Origin: Saprospiraceae bacterium
Lineage (GTDB): Bacteria; Bacteroidota; Bacteroidia; Chitinophagales; Saprospiraceae
Reading direction: 5' to 3'
Length of the DNA stretch: 64,000 bases
Assembly: GCA_016718505.1 (NCBI GenBank)
Contig: JADKDE010000002.1
Location: 806,001 to 870,000 of the forward strand
The notes under the pieces were generated by a model. The model saw only the letters and a list, made by a program, of their open reading frames with translations, made no database searches and had not been told where the DNA came from. Below, in pieces: positions 1-10,012 of this stretch (positions are counted from its first letter, which is position 1; each line of letters opens with the position of its first letter). The translations under genes and the position numbers were made by a program.

Positions 1-189
1 GATGATATCTATATCTTCAGGAGTCATGGCAAGACTATCGACCATCATCAATGTTTTAACGTCAATATCCAATGTACATCGACCTTTATTGATCATTTCT
101 GGCAAATGACTGTCTTTGAAAAATAATTCGCCCGTGATAAGGTTATATTCTTTGTCAAAAGTCCCTCCTGTAACAAACAGTTGAATCAT
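1..189 (-). CDS. Asparaginase-family protein, N-terminal part (cut by window edge)
   Basis: The 63 visible residues start with ATG at 189 and run off the left edge without a stop. They open with a short beta strand followed by TGGTFD, which matches the nucleophile-bearing TGGT motif at the N-terminus of asparaginase/glutaminase-type amidohydrolases. The first Thr of that motif would be the catalytic residue. No signal peptide is visible, so the protein is probably cytoplasmic. It lies 46 bases downstream of the LtaS-like gene on the same strand and may be co-transcribed with it. The second catalytic Thr-Asp region lies outside the window, so the subfamily is open. Confidence 0.7.
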   Translation of the reverse strand, partial: MIQLFVTGGTFDKEYNLITGELFFKDSHLPEMINKGRCTLDIDVKTLMMVDSLAMTPEDIDII

Positions 190-235
190 TGTATATTGTA
201 TTTATTGAGCAAAGTTAAAAATATTATTAGGAATT

Positions 236-2113
236 CTAATTTTCATTCTGACCATAAATGCACTTATTTTGTCGCATCCGTTGGTTGTATTGCTGTCTGA
301 TGGCCTTCATGGTATCAAGCGTATGCGTTGTATTTCCTGTTTTTTGTTTTCCAATAATATTATGTTGCATCTTAAGATCTTTCTTCGCATCAAATATTTC
401 CTTTAACTCCATGTTATTGTCTGAAATATACCAAAAAGCATCTGTGATATACCTAAAATTGCCTGATTGGAAATTGTAGGCCCAGCTTTTAGTTACATCT
501 TCTGGGTCTTTGCCAAAGCTCACGATTGGATCTTTATAACCGACTAGTTTGGCCATATAAGGCAAAATATCAATTTGTTGGACTGTTTGTTTTTTAATCT
601 CTTGTTTTGGGTTTTGGGGATCAAACACTATCAAAGGTATTCTATATGATCCTATAGCCGTACCAAAAATTGGATCGGCAGTAGGGGTGGAGTGATCAGA
701 TAAAATAATGAAAATACTATGTTGGTACCAAGATTGTTTTTGAGCTTCGTTGAAATATGATTTCATTGAAAAATCCAAATAAGAAAATGTGTTTTCTACC
801 TCATTCAAATTCGGATTAGACTTTATACCTGGGGGCAACACATATGGATGGTGGCTACTTAGTGTAAAAATTGTCGCTAAGAAAGGCTCTAGCAATTTTG
901 AGGTTTCTCTTAAGAAAAAATGAAAATATGGCTCGTCCCAAATGCCCCAAGTTCCATCATAATCTCCTTTATTGGGGTAGTCATCCATGCAATGAGTTTT
1001 TTCGAAACCAGCCTGTTTGGCAAGATGTTCCAGCCCTAAAGACCCTTTGTGAGCCCCATGGCTAAAGTATGTGGAATAGCCTTGATTTTTTGCTATTTTT
1101 CCAATTCCTTCTACTTGGTTTGCTTGGTAAATAGACAAAGGAAAAGGAGCTTCCATGAGCGCAGGGATAGATGTTAATATAGCCGTAATCCCTTCAGCAG
1201 ATCTTTTGGCATTGGAATACATATTGGGCCAAATGGTACTTTTTTCTGCCAGACTATCGAGAAATGGCATTACAACTTTAGCTTTTGGATTGAATGTTTG
1301 AAGCCATTCTTGGCTACATCCTTCCATGATTATCAATACAATATTGCGTTTTACGTCATATTTTGGCTGATATTGCTGAACCATTGGATATAGTTCATTG
1401 CATTTTTGATCTGTAAAGAAATTTACTGGGTCAAGCCCAGGCCTTGTCATTGAAGTAAGTAGAACCAATGGGGTATTCAAAACTGCGGGTACATGCTTTG
1501 ATTCTGCATATTGAAATGCGACATTTTCGTCCAAGGGCCTTAATTGAAGCCCTCCTCGCGCACCAATCAAAAATATCCCTATGATGATTAAGGCTCCTAT
1601 CAATTGCTTGTACCAAGATTGTGGGGTATATTCTTTGGGTGCATATCGATCATACAACTTGGCAAAAAACCAGTACAACAATATTATTACAAAAGGTAAA
1701 AACCAATATTCCTTGAGCATCTGTATTCTGAGTTCGGTGCTAACATTACCTAATGAAACCAAGGCATCCCAACCAGACCTTTTTAAATTGAATTTGAAAT
1801 AAAATAAATCCATCAAACTCAGCATGAAAAACAGGGTATTGCTGAAGGCATATATGAATTTTAATATTTGGTGAAACCAACCTTTCAACAACCCCCTGTA
1901 CCAGATTACATGGCTCAATGCAAGGATGCTCATCGTGTACAATGCTCCTGAGATATCAAATCGTATGCCACCCAGTAATATCCAAAACCAATCTTTTATA
2001 TTGTGAACATGCAGAAGATTATTATTTAACAAAATAAATAATATTCTAAAAAAGAAATAAAGAATTAAAAGTGGTAAAAACCGTTTTATAAATAATGTTA
2101 CCTGCCTTGGCAT
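236..2113 (-). CDS. LtaS-like membrane phosphoglycerol transferase (sulfatase superfamily)
   Basis: A 625-residue protein with about five hydrophobic helices in the first 190 residues, then a large extracytoplasmic alkaline-phosphatase/sulfatase fold domain. The metal and nucleophile region is IIMEGCSQEW near residue 260, with SAEGITAIL after it, and the SDHSTP metal motif is near residue 473. This layout is that of lipoteichoic acid synthase and OpgB/MdoB-type enzymes, which transfer a phosphoglycerol or phosphoethanolamine head group from a lipid to a periplasmic glycan. Gram-negative Bacteroidota lack lipoteichoic acid, so modification of a surface glycan or lipid is the more likely role (inference). 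Length is normal and no disruption is seen. Confidence 0.85.
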   Translation of the reverse strand: MPRQVTLFIKRFLPLLILYFFFRILFILLNNNLLHVHNIKDWFWILLGGIRFDISGALYTMSILALSHVIWYRGLLKGWFHQILKFIYAFSNTLFFMLSLMDLFYFKFNLKRSGWDALVSLGNVSTELRIQMLKEYWFLPFVIILLYWFFAKLYDRYAPKEYTPQSWYKQLIGALIIIGIFLIGARGGLQLRPLDENVAFQYAESKHVPAVLNTPLVLLTSMTRPGLDPVNFFTDQKCNELYPMVQQYQPKYDVKRNIVLIIMEGCSQEWLQTFNPKAKVVMPFLDSLAEKSTIWPNMYSNAKRSAEGITAILTSIPALMEAPFPLSIYQANQVEGIGKIAKNQGYSTYFSHGAHKGSLGLEHLAKQAGFEKTHCMDDYPNKGDYDGTWGIWDEPYFHFFLRETSKLLEPFLATIFTLSSHHPYVLPPGIKSNPNLNEVENTFSYLDFSMKSYFNEAQKQSWYQHSIFIILSDHSTPTADPIFGTAIGSYRIPLIVFDPQNPKQEIKKQTVQQIDILPYMAKLVGYKDPIVSFGKDPEDVTKSWAYNFQSGNFRYITDAFWYISDNNMELKEIFDAKKDLKMQHNIIGKQKTGNTTHTLDTMKAIRQQYNQRMRQNKCIYGQNEN

Positions 2114-2237
2114 CCTATTGTATTCTACTTGATTTTTAAAATTTTTAAACTAAAATATCGCTTCTCCTAGCTATAATAATTGATTTTTATCGCTTTTCAT
2201 TGAATAACTTTCCGATTCGATATCATAAAAAAAAACG

Positions 2238-4457
2238 TCATTCCCGAGCCAACTTAGGTATCACTCGGGTGAATTTTTCAGGTGTTAATATTTTATAATA
2301 AAATGCATCGGGATAGTTGTTCTTGCGCAATTGAATCAACAAGGGCAATTCGTTTGATGCTGAGGGCAATTCTTCTATATAAATCCGTGTATATTTGGCA
2401 TCTCTTTTTAAGTAAATTAATCCGAAATCCAAGAAATGATTGGCCATTTCAGGCTTAAAATTTTCGTTTAGATGCGTTACAACTTGGATCAATTTTCCAC
2501 TGGTGAAGGTAATTTCTGTAGCTGAGGTGTCAATTCGAGTCATATTATTTTTAACCACGGAAACAGCCTCAATGCTATCAAGTATAGCCTCCTGCATTTC
2601 TGTTTTTTCTTTTAAATGTGTATTTTTCTCTACCTCTTCTTGTATGAAGACATTTTGAGCTGGTACCAGATGTATCGTTTTATTGAATGAATTGCTTATT
2701 TCATCAGGTTTACGAACTCTAACGAGATTCCTTTGATAGCCCGTTTTGGAGATGATGATTTTGTGTTCGTAGCCAGGGAGTATCCAGGTCCTAAATTTTC
2801 CCTCATGGTCAGTATAAGTCTCATCGTATTCCCCATCCGCAGTGTTGATTGCTACGACATATGCGCCGTGCACAGGTTTCGAAGACAAGCTGTCTATAAC
2901 GATTCCTTCATCCATTTTCTTGTTTCTTCTCAATCTCAGGTCGTAGATTTTGCTATCGGATTTTAACTCTTGAGCATTAAGCTTAATCTCGATATTAGAA
3001 TATCCGCGTCTTTGGATGGCTACGATCCCATCGATCAAATCTGGGAGGTCAAGCTTATATATTCCATTTTCATCAGTTATTTGGCTGGGAAGGTTGCACC
3101 TACTTAGATCGATCAAAGCCCCACCGATAGGAAGATTTGTTTCCAGATCTTTTACTGAGAATTGGATTTGTTTTTGCTTTTTCTGATGGAAATAAATCTG
3201 GCAAGTTTGACCTCTGTTGCTGTTCCAATACCCTCTTAGACTAGGCCCGTCGATCGTATAGTACCATTCATCTTTTTCTGTGTTGATTGGTTTTCCAAGA
3301 TTAACAGGCGCTTGAAATTCATTCGCACTGAAAAGGGAAGAAAATATATCCAAGCCACCAAAACCTGCATGAAAATCGCTAGAAAAATACAGTTGATCAT
3401 TCATAAAAAAAGGACTCAATTTATTTCCTTTCGTATTTATCGTCTTATCCAGTCGAACAGGCGGCAACCAAAACCCTTGACTGTTTTTACTTCTGTAAAT
3501 GTCAAATCCTCCAACGCTTTCAGGCCTATTAGAGCTGAAATATAGGTATTGACCATCTGGAGAAATGCACGGGAATAAATCACAGTACTGTCCTAAACTA
3601 AAAGGTATGGGTTTTACATTGACATAGGACCCTTCTCCTATTATGGAAGCCTCATAGAGCCTTGATTTGGCTGAATATGCGTAAGGTGGATGCCAATTTG
3701 GGTCATAATCTGTGGAGCAAAATACGACTTTATTCAGGATTTCATTTTTAGTATAATCCATCAAAGATTGGTTGAACATCGCTATTTGGTCCGTTGCAAT
3801 TTGCAGATTATTCTCAAAAATGGTATCACCATTTTTTTCTGGGAGGTTAAAAACTTTATACTGAATTTTGTTTTTAAATGCTGCGATTTTAATTCTTGAT
3901 TGTCCTGAAATGGGAGTTTTTAAAGTTTTAATTTTATTTTGAGGACTATCGTAATCATTTTTTAATGAAAATAGAATACTAGAAACCAAGCTGTAATATT
4001 TTTCATCTTTATTATTGACAATTTGCTCTAGCCAAGCCTTTGCATCGAGGTATTTACCTTTGTTTTGAGCGATAGTAGCTTTCCACAAAGCTATTTTGTC
4101 ACTCTGCCCTTTTGCTCCTTGGTAAGTACTAATTATTTTTTCCGCAAGTACATTGTCACCTTTTGCTTGAGCAGCCAACCACCATTTTTCCCATTCAGCT
4201 TCATCTTGTGGCTGGTCTAATTTCCAATATTTTTGCAAGGCGAGGTCCAATGAATTATAATCAAAAGAAGCGACTGATTCTGTAGGGTTGGTTTGTGCTC
4301 GAGAATAGGATAGATTAAATAAAAAAAATAAACATAGACCAGGTAAATGCAAAGCAAATTTAGTGAAATTCCAATTCAATGGCAAAAGCCAATTAAGCAA
4401 ACGCTTTATTCGATTATCCAAAGAAATTTCAATATTTTTTAAAAGAATGGAAGCCAA
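2238..4457 (-). CDS. PD40 beta-propeller / carboxypeptidase-regulatory-like secreted protein
   Basis: A 739-residue protein. A hydrophobic stretch around residues 33-52 ends in SRAQ and reads as a signal peptide, preceded by an unusually long N-terminus, so the true start may lie further in. TPR-like helices follow. The middle third has PD40 (WD40-like) repeats such as YLYFSSNRP and LYFSSDFHAGFGGLDI. After it come two carboxypeptidase-regulatory-like beta domains with the GALIDL and VHGAYVVAI type openings. This order is that of the Bacteroidota OmpA/PorE-like group of envelope proteins, but no OmpA peptidoglycan-binding domain is present. The last 60 residues weakly resemble a SPOR-type repeat. 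Function is not known; association with the envelope is inferred. Confidence 0.75.
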   Translation of the reverse strand: MASILLKNIEISLDNRIKRLLNWLLPLNWNFTKFALHLPGLCLFFLFNLSYSRAQTNPTESVASFDYNSLDLALQKYWKLDQPQDEAEWEKWWLAAQAKGDNVLAEKIISTYQGAKGQSDKIALWKATIAQNKGKYLDAKAWLEQIVNNKDEKYYSLVSSILFSLKNDYDSPQNKIKTLKTPISGQSRIKIAAFKNKIQYKVFNLPEKNGDTIFENNLQIATDQIAMFNQSLMDYTKNEILNKVVFCSTDYDPNWHPPYAYSAKSRLYEASIIGEGSYVNVKPIPFSLGQYCDLFPCISPDGQYLYFSSNRPESVGGFDIYRSKNSQGFWLPPVRLDKTINTKGNKLSPFFMNDQLYFSSDFHAGFGGLDIFSSLFSANEFQAPVNLGKPINTEKDEWYYTIDGPSLRGYWNSNRGQTCQIYFHQKKQKQIQFSVKDLETNLPIGGALIDLSRCNLPSQITDENGIYKLDLPDLIDGIVAIQRRGYSNIEIKLNAQELKSDSKIYDLRLRRNKKMDEGIVIDSLSSKPVHGAYVVAINTADGEYDETYTDHEGKFRTWILPGYEHKIIISKTGYQRNLVRVRKPDEISNSFNKTIHLVPAQNVFIQEEVEKNTHLKEKTEMQEAILDSIEAVSVVKNNMTRIDTSATEITFTSGKLIQVVTHLNENFKPEMANHFLDFGLIYLKRDAKYTRIYIEELPSASNELPLLIQLRKNNYPDAFYYKILTPEKFTRVIPKLARE

Positions 4458-4666
4458 AAATTAATTAAATTGTTATATGATGATTTTAGTTTCTTTTTGT
4501 GGATTTGTGCCATTTTAATGCACAAAGTAAGTGAATTATTATTACATTTGTTCTTAATAATCCATTAATATAAAGTTAAATCGAAAAACAAACTTTCATT
4601 TATTTCGAATTATTGTATTGATTTATTGGAAATTTAGAATATTTTCATTTTAGTTATTTTATTTTT

Positions 4667-7093
4667 ATGATAAAAAAGATTGTAATTTTCGCTATATCGA
4701 TTTTTGCCTTTGGGTCAGATTCTAATGCGCAATTGCTCACCCATAAACTCGGCGAATTTTTAGTCCAGTTCGATAAAGGAGTTTCACCACAGGAAGTTTT
4801 ACCTTATTTAACTGATTATAAGGGAAATTTGGTGGGATTTGAAATCGAAACGATCGCCTCTGATTTGAATATTCATAAAATTGTAATAGACTATACCCGC
4901 ACCAATGAATTTGAATATTTATCGGCACTCAGAAAAAATAATTCAGTTCTAGCGGCCCAGTTTAATCATATTGCTAAAAAGCGCGAAAGGATACCCAACG
5001 ACTCAAGATGGAATCGTATGTGGCACTTGCGAAATATAGGACAAGAAACAGGCTCGACCGTTGATGCAGACATTGATGCCGAACTCGGGTGGGATATTTC
5101 GACGGGTGGTTTGACGGCTCTAGGCGATACAATCGTTGTAGCGGTTATAGATACAGGTACAGATCTAAACCACTATGATTTAAAAAGCACTTTATGGATA
5201 AATCGTGGTGAAATTCCAAACAATAATATTGACGATGATCTGAATGGATATAAGGATGACTATTATGGATACAATACTGATCTCAATAATGGTTCTGTTC
5301 AAATAACATCCGGAGTAGATCACGGATTGAACATCAATGCATTGATCGGCGCACAAGGTAACAATTCCACTGGGATGACAGGTGTAAATTGGAATATAAA
5401 AATTGTAACCATAAAAGAATTATCTGATACAGAATCTGAAATCATTGAAGCTTATGAATATGCTAGAAAACTGCGTTTATTATATAACCAGACCAATGGA
5501 GCCAAGGGCGCATTTATCGTTGCTACAAATTCTTCTTTTGGTTTAGATGAGATGTTCGAGTCCGATGCACCGCTTTGGTGTGGATATTACAATGCATTGG
5601 GAGAAGTAGGAATTCTCAATATTGGGGCTACCTCTAATAATGATGTTAATGTTGATGTCGTAGGTGATATCCCGTCACTTTGCAGTAGCGAACATTTAGT
5701 GGCTGTTACAGCGACCAATTGGGATGACGAGCGAACTTTTGCAGGTTACGGTATTAAAAACGTTGATTTGGCCGCTCCAGGCGAGGATATTTACACTTTA
5801 CATCAGAATGATCGGTATTTTCCAACTTCAGGTACATCGTTTTCCACCCCCTTGGTAGTTGGTGCTGTTGGCTTGATGTACTCGGTTCCTAGCTTAGGAC
5901 TTATTACTTTGGCGAAGCAAGATCCTGCAGCAGCATCTCTTTTGGTGAAAAAAATGATATTGGAATCAGTTGATAAAAAGTCAAATCTTTCAGCAGATTG
6001 TGTCACTGGAGGTCGATTAAATCTCTTTGGAGCGATGCAAGCAGCTTTGGCATATACTGGAGAGTGCAAAGCCAATTGTCTCTCAAAGGGCAATAGCGTC
6101 AAGAGTGTTTTGGATAGCTTTAAAATTGGTACAGCTAGTGCTTCATTCAAAACAGACACCGCAGGTTATGTATTAAAATCTCAATTTACAACCTCTCTCA
6201 AAGAAGCGATGAATTATAATTATCAAATTTTATTGCCTAAAACGATTGATACTATAGGAAAAAGGCATGTCTATATTTGGACTGACTTGAATCGAGATGG
6301 CGTATTTGATCCCAATGTTGAAAAATCAGTAGGCAGAGTCGTTCAAAATACTAGCAAAGTAACGGGCACATTGAATATTCCATGGAATATAAATGGAGGC
6401 ACAGCGAGGATGAGAATGAGCATAAAACCATTTACATCACTTGATAGCATAGCTCCCTATCCTTGCGATACGTTTACGACTGGAGGAGTAGCAGATATGT
6501 GCATCGAGTTGCTAGAAAGAATTTGTCCAACTGCGGATTCAATTCAAGTTACTAATCTCACTCCTGCGAGTGCAACCTTGCGATGGACATCGATCATGGA
6601 TGGCATTGCTTATCTGTATAGATATAAGAAAAAAGGAAGTTCAATGTGGATGGATAAGGCAGATACCACCCAATCTTTTAGTATCTCTGGTTTAAATGAA
6701 TGTACCGAATATGAATTTCAAGTAAAAACAATATGCGCATTTGATACCAGTGCCTATACCTCTACCTTGGTCTTTACGACCACGGGTGCAGGATGCCCAG
6801 TCTCTGTGATTACGATTCTCCCTGATGATATTGTTTCTGTTTATCCAAATCCTTTTTCTGATAGATTGGATATTCAATTCAGACAAGATCCATTCGATGG
6901 TCAAGATTTTAGGTTAAAATGTATAAATGTCCATGGGCAATTGATTTTTTCAAAATCGATGAAATCATCGAGCAGTCGTCAGAATTCAACCATCAATATT
7001 GGGACAGAATTTGAGCTTCAAAACCAAGGAGTTTACTTTTTAATAATTGAATCTCAAGATAAGCGAATCCTCAAGAAATTGATTAAATATTAA
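4667..7093 (+). CDS. Secreted subtilisin-family (S8) serine protease with T9SS sorting domain
   Basis: An 808-residue protein with a signal peptide (residues 1-22, ending NAQ) and a short propeptide-like region. The subtilase domain has a complete triad: Asp near 162 in AVIDTGTD, His near 219 in GVDHGLNINA, and Ser near 391 in SGTSFSTP. Asn is present in the oxyanion region (ATNSSFG). A beta-rich segment containing a GEVS-like Ca-binding stretch (DLNRDGVFDP) follows, then a fibronectin type III domain around 620-705. The C-terminal Por-type sorting domain starts at about VYPNPFSDRLDI and ends in KKLIKY. It should be exported through T9SS and either released or anchored to the cell surface. 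DoxX follows 17 bases downstream. Confidence 0.93.
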   Translation: MIKKIVIFAISIFAFGSDSNAQLLTHKLGEFLVQFDKGVSPQEVLPYLTDYKGNLVGFEIETIASDLNIHKIVIDYTRTNEFEYLSALRKNNSVLAAQFNHIAKKRERIPNDSRWNRMWHLRNIGQETGSTVDADIDAELGWDISTGGLTALGDTIVVAVIDTGTDLNHYDLKSTLWINRGEIPNNNIDDDLNGYKDDYYGYNTDLNNGSVQITSGVDHGLNINALIGAQGNNSTGMTGVNWNIKIVTIKELSDTESEIIEAYEYARKLRLLYNQTNGAKGAFIVATNSSFGLDEMFESDAPLWCGYYNALGEVGILNIGATSNNDVNVDVVGDIPSLCSSEHLVAVTATNWDDERTFAGYGIKNVDLAAPGEDIYTLHQNDRYFPTSGTSFSTPLVVGAVGLMYSVPSLGLITLAKQDPAAASLLVKKMILESVDKKSNLSADCVTGGRLNLFGAMQAALAYTGECKANCLSKGNSVKSVLDSFKIGTASASFKTDTAGYVLKSQFTTSLKEAMNYNYQILLPKTIDTIGKRHVYIWTDLNRDGVFDPNVEKSVGRVVQNTSKVTGTLNIPWNINGGTARMRMSIKPFTSLDSIAPYPCDTFTTGGVADMCIELLERICPTADSIQVTNLTPASATLRWTSIMDGIAYLYRYKKKGSSMWMDKADTTQSFSISGLNECTEYEFQVKTICAFDTSAYTSTLVFTTTGAGCPVSVITILPDDIVSVYPNPFSDRLDIQFRQDPFDGQDFRLKCINVHGQLIFSKSMKSSSSRQNSTINIGTEFELQNQGVYFLIIESQDKRILKKLIKY

Positions 7094-7110
7094 ACTGAGG
7101 ATTACTGATC

Positions 7111-7521
7111 ATGAGGGACTTTTTTGATTTATTGGCAAGAATTTTCTTGTCAGCTTACTTTCTGTATGAAGCATACGATTCGGTCGCTTTTTTTAAGTCA
7201 ACCAAAACTTATATGGCAAAGTATGGCCTTACGTGGCAGCAAGATATGTTGATATATATCGGCATTGCTTTTCTGATTGTTGGCGGCTTGATGGTCTTGA
7301 TAGGATACCGAGCGGGACTTGGTGCCACCTTGCTTATGATATACTGGATCCCTTATACGCTGTTGGTTTATGCTTTTTGGAATTCTGACATTGAACACAT
7401 GAGGATTCAATCTATTCATTTTATGAAAAATTTCGGGATCATTGGGGGCTTGATTTTTGTGATTCTCCATGGAACTGGAAAGTACAGCATCAAACGGGTT
7501 TTTGCAAGTACGAGGATTTAG
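7111..7521 (+). CDS. DoxX family membrane protein
   Basis: A 136-residue protein with four predicted membrane helices, matching the four-helix DoxX family. The N-terminal RIFLSAYFLYEAYDS corresponds to the conserved first helix of the family. It lies 17 bases after the protease gene and is probably read on the same transcript. DoxX-type proteins are linked to quinol oxidation or to redox and oxidative-stress complexes in other bacteria, but this copy shows no feature that fixes its role. Confidence 0.85.
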   Translation: MRDFFDLLARIFLSAYFLYEAYDSVAFFKSTKTYMAKYGLTWQQDMLIYIGIAFLIVGGLMVLIGYRAGLGATLLMIYWIPYTLLVYAFWNSDIEHMRIQSIHFMKNFGIIGGLIFVILHGTGKYSIKRVFASTRI

Positions 7522-7667
7522 GTTTGTTTTTATAAGAAATTCCTCAATATGCCTGATGATAATGCCTAGTTTTAAACAATTGGAGTGTCATTTTTTTATC
7601 AATTTTCCAATGGTTTGTAAGCTATTTATCAATAAAAAATTATTTTCTAAATAAGACTATTCGTTAA

Positions 7668-8473
7668 ATGGTGCTTGACTTTTTGAAATACTATTGGAGG
7701 GCAAAAACAGTTCATCAGGTTCATTCAGAATTTGTATTCAATATTGTACAGGATGTTTTTGACAATAGCAGCTTTAGCCAGTCTTTAAAGTTGATAGAAG
7801 AAAAACGTATAAAACTCTTAAAATCAAATGAGACCATAGAAGTAGTGGATTTTGGTGCTGGATCAAAAGGCTCTTCTTCTTCCAAAAAATCGATAAGGAA
7901 TATTGCAAAGTATGCGGTTTCGCCTCCGTTCCAGTGCCTGTGGTTGTATCATCTTGTTCGCTCACAAAAGATAAATCGAGTACTAGAATTGGGTACTTCG
8001 CTAGGCATTACAGCTGCATATCTTGCTCAAGGAAATCCTCATGTTCACGTAACCACCATAGAAGGAGACCCGAATATTTCCAAAAAAGCAAATGATTTAT
8101 TCGATGAGCTTCATGTAAAAATCGATGGCAGATGCGGTCAATTCAATGAGGTAATATCTGATTTATTGAAGAGTTCAAATACTTTCGATCTCATATATAT
8201 CGATGGGCATCATGCAAAAATTCCAACCCTAGAATATACCGAGCGTTTGCTCCCGATATTAAATTCAGATGGTATCCTAATTTATGACGATATTTATTGG
8301 TCAGAAGGCATGAAAGAGGCGTGGGTCGAAATCAAAAAAGGTTTGCAGATTCACTCATCATGGATTTTTTCTTTTGGGGGATTGTAATTCCAAGTAAAAC
8401 AGATATAGAACCAAACGAATATACTCTGATTCCCCAAAAATGGAAGCCCTTACAAATTGGGATTTGGCAGTAA
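7668..8473 (+). CDS. Class I SAM-dependent methyltransferase, frameshifted near the C-terminus
   Basis: The reading frame from 7668 encodes a Rossmann-type methyltransferase. The SAM-binding loop is LELGTSLGITAAYLA near residue 107, a DLIYIDGHH strand-loop is near 182, and YDDIYWSEGM near 208; this resembles the CmoM/catechol O-methyltransferase-like group. Taken literally the frame stops at 8387 after an atypical FSFGGL tail. Shifting by one base near 8352-8361 restores a natural end (MDFFFWGIVIPSK onward) that stops at 8471-8473, giving about 268 residues. I take this as one gene with a one-base loss, like other disruptions in this window. The substrate is unknown. Confidence 0.8.
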
Positions 8474-8484
8474 ATTCCTTTTGC

Positions 8485-9576
8485 TTACCTTACCTTGAAT
8501 TCAATGGTAATAGTACCACATTGTTCTTCTAACTCTCCTTGGTCAAATTTGAATTTTTTTGCGGCAGCAATTGCTTTTGCCTTTAGATTTGGGTCGGAAG
8601 TAGTTGAACCATTTTTGTGTATAGATTGCGGAGACTACTTGGCCATTTTTGTCCACACAAACTTTTACTACGACATTCCCAGTTTCCTGTGAATCATCAC
8701 TAATCATAGGTTGGCTCAATACCTTTCTTCCTGAGAGATTTCCACCAACTCTTCCACTTCCCCTTCGAATTCCACTCAAATTATCGCTATCAGGGTTGCC
8801 ATTGGGATCACCTTGATTACCAGGCTTCCCAGTATTGCCTCTGCCTGTACCACCTTCGCCTTTACCTCCACCTCCAGTGGTACCTGTCCCACCAGCCTTT
8901 CCACCACCAAAAGCACCACCATATTTGGCCTTTGCAGCAGCCTTCTTAGCAGCCTCTGCCGCTTGACGATCGGCTTCTGCTTTTGCTTCTGCAGCTTTGC
9001 GCCTTCGCTCTTCATCGACTTTTCTCCGCTCAGCATCCTCGGCAGCTTTTTTCTTACTCAATTCTTCTTCATACTGTTTTTTCTTTGCGGCAGCTTCTGA
9101 AGCTTTGGCTCTATTTTCTTCTTCGACTTTTTTCTTTTCGGCGTCTTTTTTCTTTTTTAACTCTATTGCATCCTCTTTGTCTTGCGTCAAGATGTCCTCT
9201 TTAGCCTTCGATTTGTCCTCGACTTTTTTAGGAGGTGGGGACTTTTTTGGAGGATCGGTCTCTATTTTATCTTTACCTATGTCTTTTACATTCGGGTTAT
9301 TGTCATCATTGCTAGGCGAAAGGGGTGGAGGTGGATCATTGGTGGGATTTGGTTGGTTCGGCCATCTGGAGTCCCAATTGGTCTGTCATTGCCCATTCCT
9401 TCATCTGGAAATCCAAGTGCAACCTCGATTCCTTCTTCGATCGGTGGTGGATCGAGCTTCACCATGATGAAGAACAAAGCACCCAATAAAAAAAGCGCAT
9501 GCAACAAAATGGCCCCTATGAGGGCTTTGGGCCTATTTCCTTTTTCTTCTTCTCTAAAATATCTAATTGTGCGCAT
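8485..9576 (-). CDS. tonB: TonB-family energy transducer, split by two frameshifts
   Basis: Pieced together from three frames: 9576 to about 9362, about 9362 to 8612, and 8612 to the TAA at 8485-8487. The N-terminal part has one membrane helix (ALIGAILLHALFLLGALFF). A Pro/Lys-rich periplasmic linker follows, then a Lys/Glu/Ala-rich coiled coil, a Gly-rich segment, and a TonB-like C-terminal domain ending DPNLKAKAIAAAKKFKFD through ITIEFKVR. The first break is explained by a lost base in a GGCC(C)G run; the second fits a short poly-A run (five instead of seven As) or one inserted T. Upstream exbD and exbB make a TonB-ExbB-ExbD set that energises outer-membrane transport. It could be a true pseudogene, but the reading frames are otherwise intact. 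Confidence 0.8.
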
Positions 9577-9610
9577 ATTCTTATGACTTTCAATGATGAA
9601 TTAGAACTTA

Positions 9611-10012
9611 CTACTGTTTGATTTTCTCTGTTGCAATAACCATTGGAAGCTTCAATTGATTTACTATGTCGATGACTTTTATCAATTCTTCTACGGGGAT
9701 GGATTTATGGGCGCGAACCACTATTGTGGGTAGTTCAGCTTTTTTACTTTCTTTTTCCAGCAAAGCCTTTAGATTTTCAACACTTACGGGCTTGTCCTCA
9801 ATATAATAAACGAGATTTTCATCTATTCCAAGTCCGATGATGTTCTTAGAAATATTTTGTCCTGTTTTAGCCTTTGGCAGTAGCAATTTGATCGCACTAG
9901 GACTGGCCAATGTGGACATCATTAGGAAAAAAAGTAATAAGAAAAATAAGATATCTGACAAGGCTGAAGCCTCAACGACGGACCCATGCCTTTTTCTTCG
10001 GGTCAATTTCAT
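9611..10012 (-). CDS. exbD: ExbD/TolR biopolymer transport protein
   Basis: A 133-residue protein with one N-terminal membrane helix (ILFFLLLFFLMMSTLAS) preceded by a short basic cytoplasmic tail, and a periplasmic domain of the ExbD/TolR fold. The conserved membrane Asp at the start of the helix is present (SDILFF). It overlaps the end of exbB by four bases, a sign of translational coupling, and is followed 34 bases later by the TonB-like gene. It should form the proton-conducting stator with ExbB and transmit energy to TonB. Confidence 0.92.
   Translation of the reverse strand: MKLTRRKRHGSVVEASALSDILFFLLLFFLMMSTLASPSAIKLLLPKAKTGQNISKNIIGLGIDENLVYYIEDKPVSVENLKALLEKESKKAELPTIVVRAHKSIPVEELIKVIDIVNQLKLPMVIATEKIKQ

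Noticed and set aside
5803..6159. 118-codon minus-strand frame inside the subtilase
   Set aside because: Lies opposite the catalytic Ser region of an intact protease gene and has no motif of its own.
8776..9467. Several long frames on both strands across the tonB linker
   Set aside because: They come from the GC-richer Lys/Glu/Ala repeats of the real gene read in other frames.
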